Assembly (NCBI RefSeq): GCF_900091565.1
Contig: NZ_FMCV01000009.1
Coordinates: 1 to 64,000, forward strand
Source of the DNA: Micromonospora marina
GTDB lineage: Bacteria > Actinomycetota > Actinomycetes > Mycobacteriales > Micromonosporaceae
DNA: 64,000 nucleotides
Reading direction: 5' to 3'
Shown: in pieces, positions 1-8,131 of the stretch
How positions within the stretch are numbered: the stretch's first letter is position 1
How the letters are laid out: the number at the start of each line of letters is the position of its first letter
Made by a program: the position numbers and the translations under genes
Notes under the pieces: generated by a model
What the model was told of the DNA's origin: nothing
What the model saw: the letters and a program-made list of their open reading frames with translations, nothing else
Database searches by the model: none

Positions 1-333
1 CGTCGACACCGACTCGACCAGCCGAAACGCTTCACCACCGAAACGGTCTACGCCATCACCGACCTACCCGTGCACCAAGCGAAACCCGCGCAACTGGCCG
101 CCTGGATCCGAGGGCACTGGCACATCGAAAACAAGATCCACTGGGTCCGCGACGTCACCTACGACGAAGACCGCAGCCAGATCCGCACCGGCAACGGACC
201 CGAGGTCATGGCCGCCCTACGCAACGCCGCCATCGGCGCGCTCCGCACCGCCGGAATCACCAACATCGCCGCCGGCACCCGCCATCACGCCCGCGACAGC
301 ACCCGCCCGCTGGCACTCCTCGGCGTCACCTGA
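1..333 (+). CDS. ISAs1-family transposase, C-terminal part (5' truncated by window edge)
   Basis: The frame is open from base 1 and reads through to the stop at 331-333, about 110 residues. It carries the diagnostic C-terminal block of ISAs1/DDE_Tnp_ISAs1 proteins: [21 protein letters not shown], then a segment in which a basic Arg-rich stretch follows the aromatic core. The HWxIEN...HWVRD motif contains the last catalytic acidic residue region of this DDE family. The real start lies upstream of the window; the GTG at 70 is only an internal codon. Part of a mobile element with no link to neighbouring functions. Confidence 0.85.
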   Translation, partial: RRHRLDQPKRFTTETVYAITDLPVHQAKPAQLAAWIRGHWHIENKIHWVRDVTYDEDRSQIRTGNGPEVMAALRNAAIGALRTAGITNIAAGTRHHARDSTRPLALLGVT

Positions 334-352
334 CGACTTTGCCGGGGCCCTG
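1..352 (+). mobile_element. ISAs1-family insertion sequence, right end only
   Basis: The end of an IS that begins left of the window. The transposase reading frame stops at 333. About 15 bp further a terminal repeat-like sequence (337-352, reading inward CAGGGCCCCGGCAAAG) closes the element. It resembles the CAGGGC-NN-TTGC ends of ISAs1-type elements and the end of the second ISAs1 copy at 2561. Sequence beyond 352 belongs to a different, IS5-like transposase, so this element probably inserted into that gene. Confidence 0.7.
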
Positions 353-925
353 CAGGTCGGCCAGAGTCCGCATGTCGCCGCGGATCGTGGCGAGGGCGTC
401 GAGCAGGCCGGGGTGGGTGCGTAGGCAGGTGGTGTCGTGTTCCCGGCCGGGGCGCACCGGGGAGGTCCACAACGGCCAGCCGTCCGGAGCGCACACCACC
501 TGGATGTTCCCGCCGTGGTTGGCGTGTTTCTTCGACCACCACAGGTCCACTCCCTCGGTAGGGCCCGGGGTGGACACGCGGTCGGTCTCGATCAGTGTCC
601 CGTCGAGCAGGACGTAGTCATAGCCGGCGGCCTTCGCCGCCAGCAACGCGCCGGGTAGCCCCGGGGCCTGGGCGGCGAGCACGGCGATGCCCTCGTGGAG
701 GTAGTCGTAGCCGGTGCTGCGGCTGATCACGTTGTCCTGGGCCAACTGGGCCATCCGGACGCCGTCGAGCAGCCACCGCAACACCAGTACCGCCTGCTTG
801 AAGCAACTCAACGCGCGGACCCCGGTACGGGTGCCGCGGCGTTGCCGTTCGGCGTGCAGCAGGCCGGACAGGAACAGCACGGTGTCCTCGCGTACCGGGA
901 GGGTCGCGGTGTAGGTGATACTCAT
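326..925 (-). pseudogene. IS5-like (DDE_Tnp_4 type) transposase, 3' truncated
   Basis: 199 residues from ATG 925. An N-terminal helix-turn-helix region (SRSTGYDYLHEGIAVL) is followed by the first DDE strand (YDYVLLDGTLIETDRV, Asp at about residue 108) and the second block (PGREHDTTCLR). Family members are about 260-280 residues; the final Glu-containing block is absent. The frame runs out into the end of the ISAs1 element, and the last nine or so codons (353 and below) are foreign. I infer that ISAs1 insertion destroyed this gene. Nearby, 930-938 and 981-989 form a GCGCGGAAC/GTTCCGCGC inverted repeat that may be the remains of its terminal region. Confidence 0.7.
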
Positions 926-1194
926 GGCGGCGCGGAACTTCGGTGGCAGTGGTCTGTGAGAGGAACACTTCGTAACGGAGTTCCGCGCTTCTATCTCTCA
1001 CGCCGGCTCATCCCGGCGATTCCCGCACGTCTGCACTCATCTCGGGCAGCACGCTCCGCACCCAAACCGTTGCGCGGAAGGGCTCACTAACCTCGGCCGA
1101 GATGGCATTGCTGCAACGCTGGATTGATGGTGGGCGGCGGAGTGGTTCTACTACCAAGAGTATTGGTGACATTCTGCTGTGTGCTGGTGGGCGC
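926..1194. other. Non-coding IS debris
   Basis: No convincing gene. The segment holds the upstream flank of the IS5-like transposase, including the 9-bp inverted repeat at 930-938/981-989, then sequence of lower GC than its surroundings up to the left end of the second ISAs1 element. Short open frames here have no family signature. Confidence 0.5.
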
Positions 1195-2561
1195 CAGGGT
1201 CATTGCGTGTTGGTGCAACTGCTGGTCACGGCGTCGATGAGGTCGCGTGATCGGCGGTCGGAGCGGCGGTTGGCGCGAGCGATGTTGGTGTCGCCGTTGG
1301 TGCGGTGCCAGCCGATCGCGGTGTTACGCAGGGTGGCCATGACGGCGGGTCCGGTGCCGGTCCGGGCTTGATGCTGGTCTTCACGGAACGTGACATCTCT
1401 GACGTTATGGACCTGGTTCTCGATCAACCACTCTGCCCTTGCCTACCTCTGCAGGTCAGTGGGTTGAGCGTCGGCGGCGGTCAGGGACGTGACCAGGTAG
1501 GCGGTTTCTCTGCTGGTCTTGCCGTCCACGGTGCGGGTCCGGATGATTCGGGCGGCCTGCTGGGCGCGCGGAAAGGCGATCCCGCTCGGGATTTGCAGGG
1601 TGACGGCCTTGATCGTGCGGGTCTCCTTGCGGCCGTGTCCGCGGTCGCGGGTGCGGTCACCGACCGGGATCTTCGCCCACGGCAGGGTCTTGAGCTGGGC
1701 ATGAAGAGTGGGCTGGTTGCCCTTTGCCTGCAGGAGAAGGTGTGCTCCGCGGCTGGTGATCTGCTCGGCGTGACCGGTTTGGGTATACATCGCGTCGGCG
1801 ACGAACAGGACCCCGGTCAGGCTGCTCAGGACTTTCTCGACGGCGTTGAGCAAGGGTGTGAAGGCCGGAATTTTCGTTGCTCTTCGTCTCGATGGTGACC
1901 TGGGCCAGGACGATGCCGGTGCTGGTGTCCAGCGCGGACAGCAGATGCACCTGGCGGCCGGCGGGCAGGCGGGCGCCCCGCAAGGTTTTGCCGTCGACGG
2001 CGATCACTGTCCGGTAGCGGCGCGGCCGGGCGGGTGCCGGCGGTGTCCGCGACCGCAGCCAGCCGGCCAGAACAGCGCTGAGCATGGCCGCGTCGAGGCG
2101 AGTCAACACCCGCCACATCGTCGTGCCGGCGGGCACGCCGCGGGTGAACCCGAGCCGCTGCTGGTCGGCCTCGTCGAGGTCGTACAGCCAGTCCACGATC
2201 GCGGCAAACGAGGTGGCACCGGCCAGGACCGCGCAGACCGCGACGGTCAGCAGCGCCACGAGGGGATACCGGGTCCCGTGGGGGTTCCGTGGGTCCGGGA
2301 TCCGGCCCAGGGCTTCGATAAGCCCGGCGTGTTCACTATCGGTGACCGGCGGTGTGGGCGTGCCTGAGCCGGGGGTTGTCACGGTCAGTGCGGAGATCAG
2401 AGATGATGTCATCGGCGGGTGGAGTTCCTCGGTGGTCGTGCAGCGCCAGAAACTCCATGATCACCTTGAGGGCTTCACCCGCTTCATCCGCCTCCACAGA
2501 GGCCACTCACCCCACGAAATCCCTGTTCAGCGCCCCGCGCCGGGAGAACGCAACAGCCCTG
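1195..2561 (-). mobile_element. Degenerate ISAs1-family element
   Basis: An approximately 1.37-kb element, near the usual size for ISAs1 elements. One end is at 2561 (reading inward on the minus strand CAGGGCTGTTGCGTTCTC). The other is at 1195 (CAGGGTCATTGCGTGTTGG on the plus strand), an imperfect match sharing CAGGG and TTGCG. I see no convincing target duplication: the bases just outside the two ends differ. The transposase inside is broken by two frame disruptions, so the element cannot move by itself. Confidence 0.7.
1200..2412 (-). pseudogene. ISAs1-family transposase with frame disruptions
   Basis: The N-terminal half starts at ATG 2412 and contains the ISAs1 N-terminal domain (LGRIPDPRNPHGTRYPL, typical DPR...RG/H..Y motif) and the first catalytic block (VIAVDGKTLRGAR). 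Near 1855 the frame shifts; the second block (VLFVADAMYTQTGHAEQI, then KGNQPTL) continues in another frame at 1443-1853. A second disruption near 1435 separates the C-terminal block (ENQVHNVRDVTFREDQ, 1200-1427). Joined, the three pieces make a normal-length (about 400 aa) transposase, so these are recent inactivating lesions rather than separate genes. The C-terminal block differs from that of the copy at 1-333, so the two elements are not identical. Confidence 0.85.
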
Positions 2562-2628
2562 CCAGCCTGATCCTGCGTGAGTCGGATAAAGGGCGTCGAG
2601 AGTTGACCCGGGAGGTCAGTTCAAGCGA
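2562..2628. other. Short spacer between IS and toxin cassette
   Basis: No gene or clear signal. It separates the right end of the ISAs1 relic from the stop codon of the small immunity candidate. Confidence 0.4.
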
Positions 2629-2907
2629 TCAGTCGAAGTGCCTATAACCTTCTTCCGCAATCCTATCTGACGCCTCCTGCCCAATCACTCGCTCAAGAGC
2701 GTCAAACATCGCGCTTCGCGCCGAAGCGAGGCGTTGCCGAACGTTTCTTTCCGACACATAAATCGTCAGCAAGTCCGAATTTGCTTCCCCAAAGGCAATC
2801 CGCGAGAGAATCTGGTCGAACGCGACAACGAACTCATTGAGGTCGGTGGCGACCCTGATCGCCTCATCGACCGCCAGCTGGCAATTCTTGCTGCCGCCTT
2901 CAGTCAT
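2629..2907 (-). CDS. Putative immunity protein of the HYD1-type toxin cassette
   Basis: 92 residues, soluble, acidic, mostly helical in appearance (LNEFVVAFDQILSRIAF...MFDALERVIGQEASDRIAEEGY), with no signal peptide or membrane segment. I do not recognise a named family. Its ATG overlaps the stop of the upstream toxin ORF by four bases (ATGA, 2904-2907). In polymorphic-toxin loci the gene directly downstream of, and coupled to, a C-terminal toxin is normally its cognate immunity protein, and position is the only argument here. GC content is clearly lower than the window average, as is usual for toxin/immunity cassettes. Confidence 0.6.
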   Translation of the reverse strand: MTEGGSKNCQLAVDEAIRVATDLNEFVVAFDQILSRIAFGEANSDLLTIYVSERNVRQRLASARSAMFDALERVIGQEASDRIAEEGYRHFD

Positions 2908-3272
2908 CGAACCACCCTAGCATTAGAAATTGGCAAATCACCATCGGCCACCCACTCGGTGATACCCATTGTTGGGTTAGATCTACTACTGACTCTACTG
3001 GCTGGTGCATCAAACTCAATGACCTTACGGCCACGGCCACGCCCAATACCCAACGTGTCCTCGGCATCGCGCGGGCTCATCGGCTTCCCTCGCGCGGGCA
3101 CCATGAACACCTTGTTTTGGTCACTGGCTCTAATTACGCCACTCTCCATGATGCCAGCAGCGCCGCGAGAGTTAGTGTAATACCGCATTCTAACGGTTGC
3201 TTCCGCAACTTCCTCGCCGCCCAGCCCGGAAGGGCAATTGTGCACGAGGACTGGCGTGTTGCCGGCCACCAC
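2904..3272 (-). CDS. Orphan C-terminal toxin cassette: HYD1-type ADP-ribosyltransferase
   Basis: 122 residues. The first 14 (VAGNTPVLVHNC) are the tail of a Hint domain, nearly identical to the Hint ends at 11.8 and 13.2 kb. The remainder resembles the Tox-HYD1 ADP-ribosyltransferase family: RYYTNSRGAAGIMESGVI near the start, then a Gly/Arg-rich middle and a C-terminal strand region. No Rhs body precedes it. Upstream homology to Hint covers only about 50 bp (to about 3287) and includes an in-frame TAA where the other copies read Tyr (HTY-stop). It is therefore a displaced toxin tip that could be expressed only after recombination onto a full Rhs gene, or is dead. GTG 3272 is the first in-frame start but may not be used. 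Confidence 0.7.
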   Translation of the reverse strand: MVAGNTPVLVHNCPSGLGGEEVAEATVRMRYYTNSRGAAGIMESGVIRASDQNKVFMVPARGKPMSPRDAEDTLGIGRGRGRKVIEFDAPASRVSSRSNPTMGITEWVADGDLPISNARVVR

Positions 3273-3383
3273 TTAGTACGTGTGGGATTTTTATTCCGTC
3301 ACGCAGTGTGACCTACGTGGTCATGGCGTTTCACCTGGCCTTTCGCGTGTGACACCAACTCGCCGCATCGAATCTATCGGTGT

Positions 3384-3406
3384 TGACGGCGACGGTGACG
3401 GCAACC
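3384..3406. repeat. 23-bp imperfect direct repeat, left copy (candidate AICE end)
   Basis: Matches 10883-10905 at 21 of 23 positions in the same orientation (shared half TGACGGCAACC at the right end). The two copies lie just outside the outermost AICE genes, 7.5 kb apart. Each copy is itself built from a repeated TGACGGC unit, so a chance match or an iteron role is possible. Candidate attL/attR only. Confidence 0.3.
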
Positions 3407-3454
3407 TGGAGAGACGCCCGCGCCCGCCGACGGCCAGCGCATCGATGGGTGGGG

Positions 3455-3928
3455 CTATCCGAGGTAGGGGGTGTCGCGGTGCTCGGCGTGGTGGTGGAGG
3501 CGGAGGCGGACGGTGTCGTGGATGGGGATGCGGTCGAAGTCGGTGGGGTGGATGAAGCGGACCTCGGTGGACTCGTCGCTGACGGTCAGCGTGCCGCCGG
3601 TGACTCGGGCGAGGTAGGTCACGGTGAACTCCTGCCGGACCTCACCGTCGGCGTAGGCGATGACGTGGGCGGGGTCGGTGTAGATGCCGAGCAGGCCGGT
3701 GATCTCGATGTCGAGTCCGGTCTCTTCTTTGACCTCGCGGATGGCGCACTGTTGAAGGGTTTCGCCGATGTCCATGGCGCCGCCCGGTAGGGCCCAGTTG
3801 CCGGAGTCGGTGCGGCGTTGCAGCAGTACGCGGCCGTGCAAGTCGGTGACGATGGCGGCGGCGCCGGGGACGAGGCTGTTCGCGGTGGGGGCGTGCGGGT
3901 CGTGGTAGTAGTCGCGCCGGCCGGTCAC
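3455..3928 (-). CDS. Nudix hydrolase (Pif-like AICE protein)
   Basis: 157 residues. Contains a full Nudix box (GX5EX7REUXEEXGU): GGAMDIGE, then REVKEETGL, at about residues 46-68, with strands LVPGAAAIVTDLHGRVLLQRR before it. The family hydrolyses nucleoside diphosphates linked to another moiety. In pSAM2-like elements a Nudix-domain protein (Pif) is reported to block re-entry of the element into cells that already carry it, and a Nudix gene next to an XRE regulator recurs in such elements. The ATG overlaps the stop of the XRE gene by four bases (3925-3928), so the two are co-translated. A housekeeping substrate cannot be excluded. Confidence 0.85.
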   Translation of the reverse strand: MTGRRDYYHDPHAPTANSLVPGAAAIVTDLHGRVLLQRRTDSGNWALPGGAMDIGETLQQCAIREVKEETGLDIEITGLLGIYTDPAHVIAYADGEVRQEFTVTYLARVTGGTLTVSDESTEVRFIHPTDFDRIPIHDTVRLRLHHHAEHRDTPYLG

Positions 3929-4671
3929 CGGGTCTCCTTCGGGTAGGCGGTGGTGGTTTGCCAGATCTGTTGGAACTGGTCGGCGTGGACGGCGAAGATG
4001 CCGTGCGCCGAGAGTTCGCGCAGGTGCAGGGCAGGGTGTTGGTAGCCGCGGGCGCGGTACAGGTGAGGGGTGACGATCATCTGGTGGTCGAACCGGAACA
4101 CCGAGTTGTACAGGTGCACGGTGTGCAGGCCGATCTCCACCCCAGGCACGCCGTGGAGGGGTTCGCAGAAGTTGAGGGCGTTACGGATCCGACCAGGCAG
4201 AGTGCCGCCGATCTGTTCCAGGGCGTCGCGTTCGGCGACGTGCGGGCAGTCGGGGTCGGCGAACGCGAGACGGACCCGGGCGCCGTTGGCGGCTTTGTCG
4301 GTGATGAGCTGCATGGTGTTGGGCAGCAGTTCCAGCAGGAACGGGTAGGCGTAGCCGAGCAGGTCGATCCGCGTGGTGGCGCCGTTGAGCAGGGCGGCCC
4401 AGACGTGGTGAGGGATGTCGGCGCGGTGGGCGTAGGCGGCGACGACCTCAGCGGTGGCTTCCGCGCCCGGAGCCTGGTCGGGGCGGGTCTGGGGCCACAG
4501 GTCGGCTTCGGTCTCGCCGAGGGCGTCGGCGACGGCGAGGCGGGTGCGTTGATGGGGGACGCGACCGGCGAGCCACCGGGTGACGGTCTTGACGTCGACA
4601 CCGACGGCTGCGGCGAGGGCGGCCGGGTCGAGGTGGGCGCGGAGCATGGCCGCGCGGAGGCGGTGACTCAT
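3925..4671 (-). CDS. XRE-family helix-turn-helix regulator
   Basis: 248 residues. The N-terminal HTH (LAAAVGVDVKTVTRWLAGRVP, residues about 18-40) is the classic XRE fold, followed by a short LGETEADLWP motif common in actinomycete XRE proteins. The C-terminal about 170 residues form a sensor-like domain with His/Asp clusters (DPDCPHVAERD) that I cannot assign; related proteins pair with Nudix genes in AICEs. It starts at ATG 4671 with 256 bp of non-coding sequence upstream, which it shares with the divergent small gene at 4928. Probable regulator of the Nudix operon. Confidence 0.75.
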   Translation of the reverse strand: MSHRLRAAMLRAHLDPAALAAAVGVDVKTVTRWLAGRVPHQRTRLAVADALGETEADLWPQTRPDQAPGAEATAEVVAAYAHRADIPHHVWAALLNGATTRIDLLGYAYPFLLELLPNTMQLITDKAANGARVRLAFADPDCPHVAERDALEQIGGTLPGRIRNALNFCEPLHGVPGVEIGLHTVHLYNSVFRFDHQMIVTPHLYRARGYQHPALHLRELSAHGIFAVHADQFQQIWQTTTAYPKETR

Positions 4672-4927
4672 ACCGACCCAGGGTAGTGGACACGGCGGGA
4701 CGCACCAGGGCCGTAGAAGTGTCCGACGTGATGTCTGTCGGGACGTTGGGGTGCCCGGGGTTGGTTCGTAGGTTCAGCGGCGAGGGCCTCGCCGGTTCGC
4801 TTGCGGCAGATTCGCCGGGCTGGTGGGTGCCAGGGGAAGGGGTTGCCGTCGACCCGGGATGTGGTCGGGTCGGGTGTCGGCAGTGGCCCCTTCCCCCTTC
4901 CAACGAGTCGGGAGGGTGGTGGGGTGG
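4672..4927. promoter_or_regulatory. Divergent intergenic region of the AICE left arm
   Basis: About 255 bp between the XRE gene (minus) and the small plus-strand gene. No gene signature is visible. Both genes must be transcribed out of it, so it should contain two promoters, but I cannot place -35/-10 boxes with confidence. Confidence 0.4.
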
Positions 4928-5167
4928 GTGTCGGTGCATCAGCCGGTACGGCCGCAGTGGATCTGCGCGGGGTGCGGCGCGGCGTGGCCGTGCCGGACCC
5001 GTAAGCGGCAGCTCGTGGCGGAGTTCACCGGCGCGCGGATATCGCTGATGCTGCACCTGTCGGCGTACCTGGTCCAGGCGTGCGAGGACTTGCCGCACAC
5101 CCCGTCGGGGGTGTTGCACGCGCGGTTCCTCGCCTGGCCACGCTCGGCGGCACTGCGCAGCGAGTAG
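4928..5167 (+). CDS. Small CxxC...WPC protein of unknown function
   Basis: 79 residues from GTG 4928 (VSVHQPVRPQW). This start is chosen because the upstream part of the open frame is low-complexity Gly/Arg sequence and homologues begin near the RPxW motif. Motifs: RPQWICAGCGAAWPC, then RQLVAEFTGARISLMLHLSAYLVQACEDL and a terminal ARFLAWPR. The paired CxxC and WPC could bind a metal. A clear paralogue lies at 33487-33834 in the RiPP operon (RPLWLCRRCGQPWPC...AEYREMPVSLFLYL...DRFLGWP). Such proteins have been labelled flavin reductase in databases, with no motif here to justify it. It converges on the integrase and shares a terminator with it. Confidence 0.65.
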   Translation: MSVHQPVRPQWICAGCGAAWPCRTRKRQLVAEFTGARISLMLHLSAYLVQACEDLPHTPSGVLHARFLAWPRSAALRSE

Positions 5168-5170
5168 CAA

Positions 5171-5207
5171 GCGCCCCGACCAGGATCATGGGTCCGGGTC
5201 GGGGCGC
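5171..5207. terminator. Bidirectional stem-loop terminator
   Basis: Arms GCGCCCCGAC (5171-5180) and GTCGGGGCGC (5198-5207) pair perfectly over 10 bp around a 17-nt loop. It lies between the stop of the plus-strand small gene (5167) and the stop of the convergent integrase (5221). Confidence 0.75.
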
Positions 5208-5220
5208 CGCTGGTCGGATG

Positions 5221-6504
5221 TCAGTTGTCGGCGGGTGGGGCGTCGTCGTCTGGGTCGGTGTCGTCGGGGTGTAGGGCGCGGTTCATGGCTTCGATGGCGT
5301 TGCGGTGCAGGCGGGGTCGGACGTGGGCGTAGATGTCGGCGGTGACGTGCAACCGGGCGTGGCCGAGGAGTTCCTTGATGGTGACGAGTTCGACGCCCTG
5401 TTCCAGCAGCAACGTCGCGCACGTGTGTCGGAGATCGTGAAAGCGGATGTATCGCACCTCGGCGAGGTAGCAGATCGTCTCGTGCTGGCGGTGAACGTTC
5501 GCGGGATCGAGCGGTCCGCCGGTCGCGGTAGCGAACACCAGGTCGAGATCTGTCCAGGTGTCGCTGGCTTCCCGCCGGTCGATGTCCTGTCGGCGCCGGT
5601 AGCGGGTCAGCGAGGTGATGCAGTCTCGGGGTAGCAGGATCCGCCGCTGTGAGGCTTCGGTCTTGGGTGGTTGGAAGGTCATGCCGCCTTTGGTGCGGGC
5701 GAGGGTGCGGCGTACGGACAGGTGCCCGGCGTCGAGGTCGATGTCGGACCATTGCAGGCCGAGGATTTCGCCGCGTCGCATGCCGGTGCGTAGCGCGAGT
5801 TCGAACAGTGGGCCGTGGCGGTGGAACGCGGCGGCGTACAGGTACTTGCGGGCCTCGCCGGCGGTGAACGGTTGGTATCGGCTGCGGGCGGGGGTGGGGA
5901 GGCGGACCGGGGAGGCGACGTTGCGGTACAAGAGTTCCTCCCGTACGGCGTGGGCGAGGGCGGCGGACAGGACCGCGCGGATGTAGCGGACGGTCGCCGG
6001 CTTTACGTGGCGTTGGCAGCAGGCGCCGATGGCGCAGCAGCGGGGTCGCCGGTCCTTGCGCGGGTGGTGCGGGTCGCGGCGGGCGTCCCAGCCTCGGGCG
6101 CAGCACTGGCACACGGTTTGGATGGTGTCGAGGAAGGTGCGGACCTCGGTGACGGTGAGCGCGGCGAGCCGGCGGTGACCGAGTGCGGGGTTGAGGAACT
6201 GGCGGATGTAGGTGTCGTAGTTGGCGTAGGTGGTGGGCCGTACCTGGTGGACCGCCACGGTGGTGAGCCAGCGGGTGAGGTAGTCGGCGACGGTGAGCGT
6301 GGGGTCGGCGGTCGCGGGTAGGCCCCGGTGGGAGTCGGCGAGTTTGCCGGCCAGCTTGTCGGCGGCTTCCTTGCGGGTGGCGCCGTAGACGCGCACACGT
6401 CGGCTGCTGCCGTCGGCAGCCTGGACGTAGGCGGCGCCTTCCCACCGGCCGTCGGCGCGCTGGTAGACGGTGCCTTCACCGTTGGCGCGTTTCCTACCGG
6501 CCAT
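5221..6504 (-). CDS. int: Tyrosine recombinase (AICE integrase)
   Basis: 427 residues. The N-terminal AP2-like/arm-binding region (GEGTVYQRADGRWEGAAYV) is followed by a SAM-like core-binding domain (LTVADYLTRWL...) and a catalytic domain. Catalytic residues visible: Arg in RTGMRRGEILGLQW, His-x-x-Arg in FHDLRHTCATLL, LGHA, and Tyr in TADIYAHVRP. A Cys-rich insertion (CQCC at about 137, CCAIGACC at about 163) in the core-binding region resembles a zinc-binding loop seen in some actinomycete integrases. The start overlaps the excisionase stop by 11 bp. It catalyses site-specific integration/excision. No tRNA lies next to it in this window, so its attachment site is not obvious. Confidence 0.92.
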   Translation of the reverse strand: MAGRKRANGEGTVYQRADGRWEGAAYVQAADGSSRRVRVYGATRKEAADKLAGKLADSHRGLPATADPTLTVADYLTRWLTTVAVHQVRPTTYANYDTYIRQFLNPALGHRRLAALTVTEVRTFLDTIQTVCQCCARGWDARRDPHHPRKDRRPRCCAIGACCQRHVKPATVRYIRAVLSAALAHAVREELLYRNVASPVRLPTPARSRYQPFTAGEARKYLYAAAFHRHGPLFELALRTGMRRGEILGLQWSDIDLDAGHLSVRRTLARTKGGMTFQPPKTEASQRRILLPRDCITSLTRYRRRQDIDRREASDTWTDLDLVFATATGGPLDPANVHRQHETICYLAEVRYIRFHDLRHTCATLLLEQGVELVTIKELLGHARLHVTADIYAHVRPRLHRNAIEAMNRALHPDDTDPDDDAPPADN

Positions 6505-6685
6505 GTCCGGTCACCTCCCCGCTCAACTCGTGCAGGTAGGCGGCCAGCGCCGTGGCGGGGATGCGGCGGCACCGGCCGATGCGGACCGATCGGAGTCGTC
6601 GGGTGCGGATGAGGTGGTAGACGGTGTGTTTGGAGACTTGGAGCCGGTCCATGACCTGGGCGACGGTGAGCAGGTCAGCGGTCAC
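6494..6685 (-). CDS. xis: Excisionase-like small HTH protein
   Basis: 63 residues. A single MerR-like helix-turn-helix (LLTVAQVMDRLQVSKHTVYH, then a basic wing RTRRLRSVRIGRCRRIP) spans the protein, as in excisionases of the DNA-binding domain family. GTG 6685 is chosen because it overlaps the Rep stop as GTGA (6682-6685); the longer upstream open frame is a shadow of rep. The 3' end overlaps int by 11 bp. With Int it should promote excision of the element. Confidence 0.85.
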   Translation of the reverse strand: MTADLLTVAQVMDRLQVSKHTVYHLIRTRRLRSVRIGRCRRIPATALAAYLHELSGEVTGHGR

Positions 6686-8031
6686 GCTCCACCTCCGGGT
6701 CCGGTGTAGCGCCAGTCGTCGACGACGAGCACGCTCGCCGGGTCGACGCCGGCCCGCTCGGCATGCCGGTCGGCCATCCAGTGACGGCGTTCGGCGCGTA
6801 GCGCGGTGAAGGTGGTCGAGTAGCGGCGTGAGGTGGTGGCGAAGTGGCCCCGGAAGCCGAGGGTGTGCGCGTACCGGCGCAGCCGCAGCCGACTGAGGCC
6901 GGGTTGGGCGCCCAGCCACCAGCAGGTGTCAACCAGCCGACGGGCGTGCCCGCTCAGGTGCCGCAGGCTGACGCCGGGTCGCCGGCCGGTCCCCGCGCAC
7001 CGGTGACACAGCACCGTCGTCGTGGGGTGGGTGCCGTGGCCGTCGCAGGCGCGGCAGTAGATCGGGCCGAGGTCGACCCCGACCGTCTCGGCGGCCTTGG
7101 TGGCGTACTTCGCCACGTACCGGGCCACCACCGTCTCCGACATGCCATCAGCGCGGGTGATCGGGCGGACGTCGACCTGCCGGCCCCACCTCAACCGTCG
7201 CGAGGGCACCCGGCGAGAGGCCGGAGTGGTGACCTCGACCCGCCGGATCGCGGCGTGGATGGCGTGGTCGAGCAGGTCGACGCTGGCCCAGCCGGCCGGG
7301 GCCAAGAAGGGGCCGTCGGCGCCGTCCAGGCGGACGATCGCGTGCAGGTGCACCACGCCCCGGGCCTGGAACTCGGCGACCTTGGCGAACACCACCCGCA
7401 CCTGCCGGGCCGCCACCGCCCGAGGCAGACCGGCTGCGGCAGCCAGGCCACGACGCGTCTCGGTCGTGAACCGTGCCCACAGCAGTCCGACATGGGCGTT
7501 GAACAGCACCTGACCCGGGTAGTCGTAGCCGGTGGGGTCCAGTGGCGTGCCGATCGCCGGGTCGGCGGCCGGGTGCCATCGGCCGCAGCTACGGTGCACG
7601 GGCGTACGCCGGGCACGGGGGTGGCAGGGGCGCGGCTGGCCGTGCCGGTCCGGGCCGAGGTGCACCGGCCCGAACGACGGCGCGGTCACCGTGACGAACA
7701 GCCGGGGCCGATCGGCGACCTGCGCCGGGGTGTCCTTCCCGCCGTGCAGGCCGGCGGCGATCAGATGGTAGGCGTCCAGCTTGTACAACGCGGAGCAGGC
7801 CGGACACACCGACGCGCGGCGGCTGCGGCAGCGCAACCCGACCACCCGGCCCGGTGAGGTGACCGTGTCGAGGCGGTCGACGATCCTGCCGGTACCACGC
7901 TCGACGAGCAGACTGCTCCCGGCGACGGCGACCGGATGCCGGCACTCGCCAACCCGGTGGGCGAGGCCGGTGGAGGCCGCCACGCGGAGCAGGCCCTCTG
8001 GGTCTGCCGGTATGGGGCGGGGTGACATCAT
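6682..8031 (-). CDS. repSA: Replication initiator (RepSA-like, HUH type)
   Basis: 449 residues from the first ATG of an ATG-ATG pair at 8031/8028. A strong ribosome site (AAGGAGAAGGAA, 9 nt before the ATG) supports this over the in-frame ATG 8148, which would add a 39-residue low-complexity leader and overlap tra by 17 bp. Features: zinc-type cysteines (SVCPACSALYK; CRACDGHG...CHRCAGTG), the HUH metal motif (GVVHLHAIVRLDG) and a downstream YVAKYATKAAE tyrosine block. Related to pSAM2 RepSA, which starts rolling-circle replication of the excised element. Part of the minus-strand operon 9819-5221. Confidence 0.85.
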   Translation of the reverse strand: MMSPRPIPADPEGLLRVAASTGLAHRVGECRHPVAVAGSSLLVERGTGRIVDRLDTVTSPGRVVGLRCRSRRASVCPACSALYKLDAYHLIAAGLHGGKDTPAQVADRPRLFVTVTAPSFGPVHLGPDRHGQPRPCHPRARRTPVHRSCGRWHPAADPAIGTPLDPTGYDYPGQVLFNAHVGLLWARFTTETRRGLAAAAGLPRAVAARQVRVVFAKVAEFQARGVVHLHAIVRLDGADGPFLAPAGWASVDLLDHAIHAAIRRVEVTTPASRRVPSRRLRWGRQVDVRPITRADGMSETVVARYVAKYATKAAETVGVDLGPIYCRACDGHGTHPTTTVLCHRCAGTGRRPGVSLRHLSGHARRLVDTCWWLGAQPGLSRLRLRRYAHTLGFRGHFATTSRRYSTTFTALRAERRHWMADRHAERAGVDPASVLVVDDWRYTGPGGGA

Positions 8032-8131
8032 CGGGGGCGGTTCCTTCTCCTTGCTGGGATAGGGGCTGGACCCGGGCAGCGCGGCGGAGTGTTCTTGGCG
8101 GAATGGGCCGCCGCTCTGCCCGGGGAACTCG

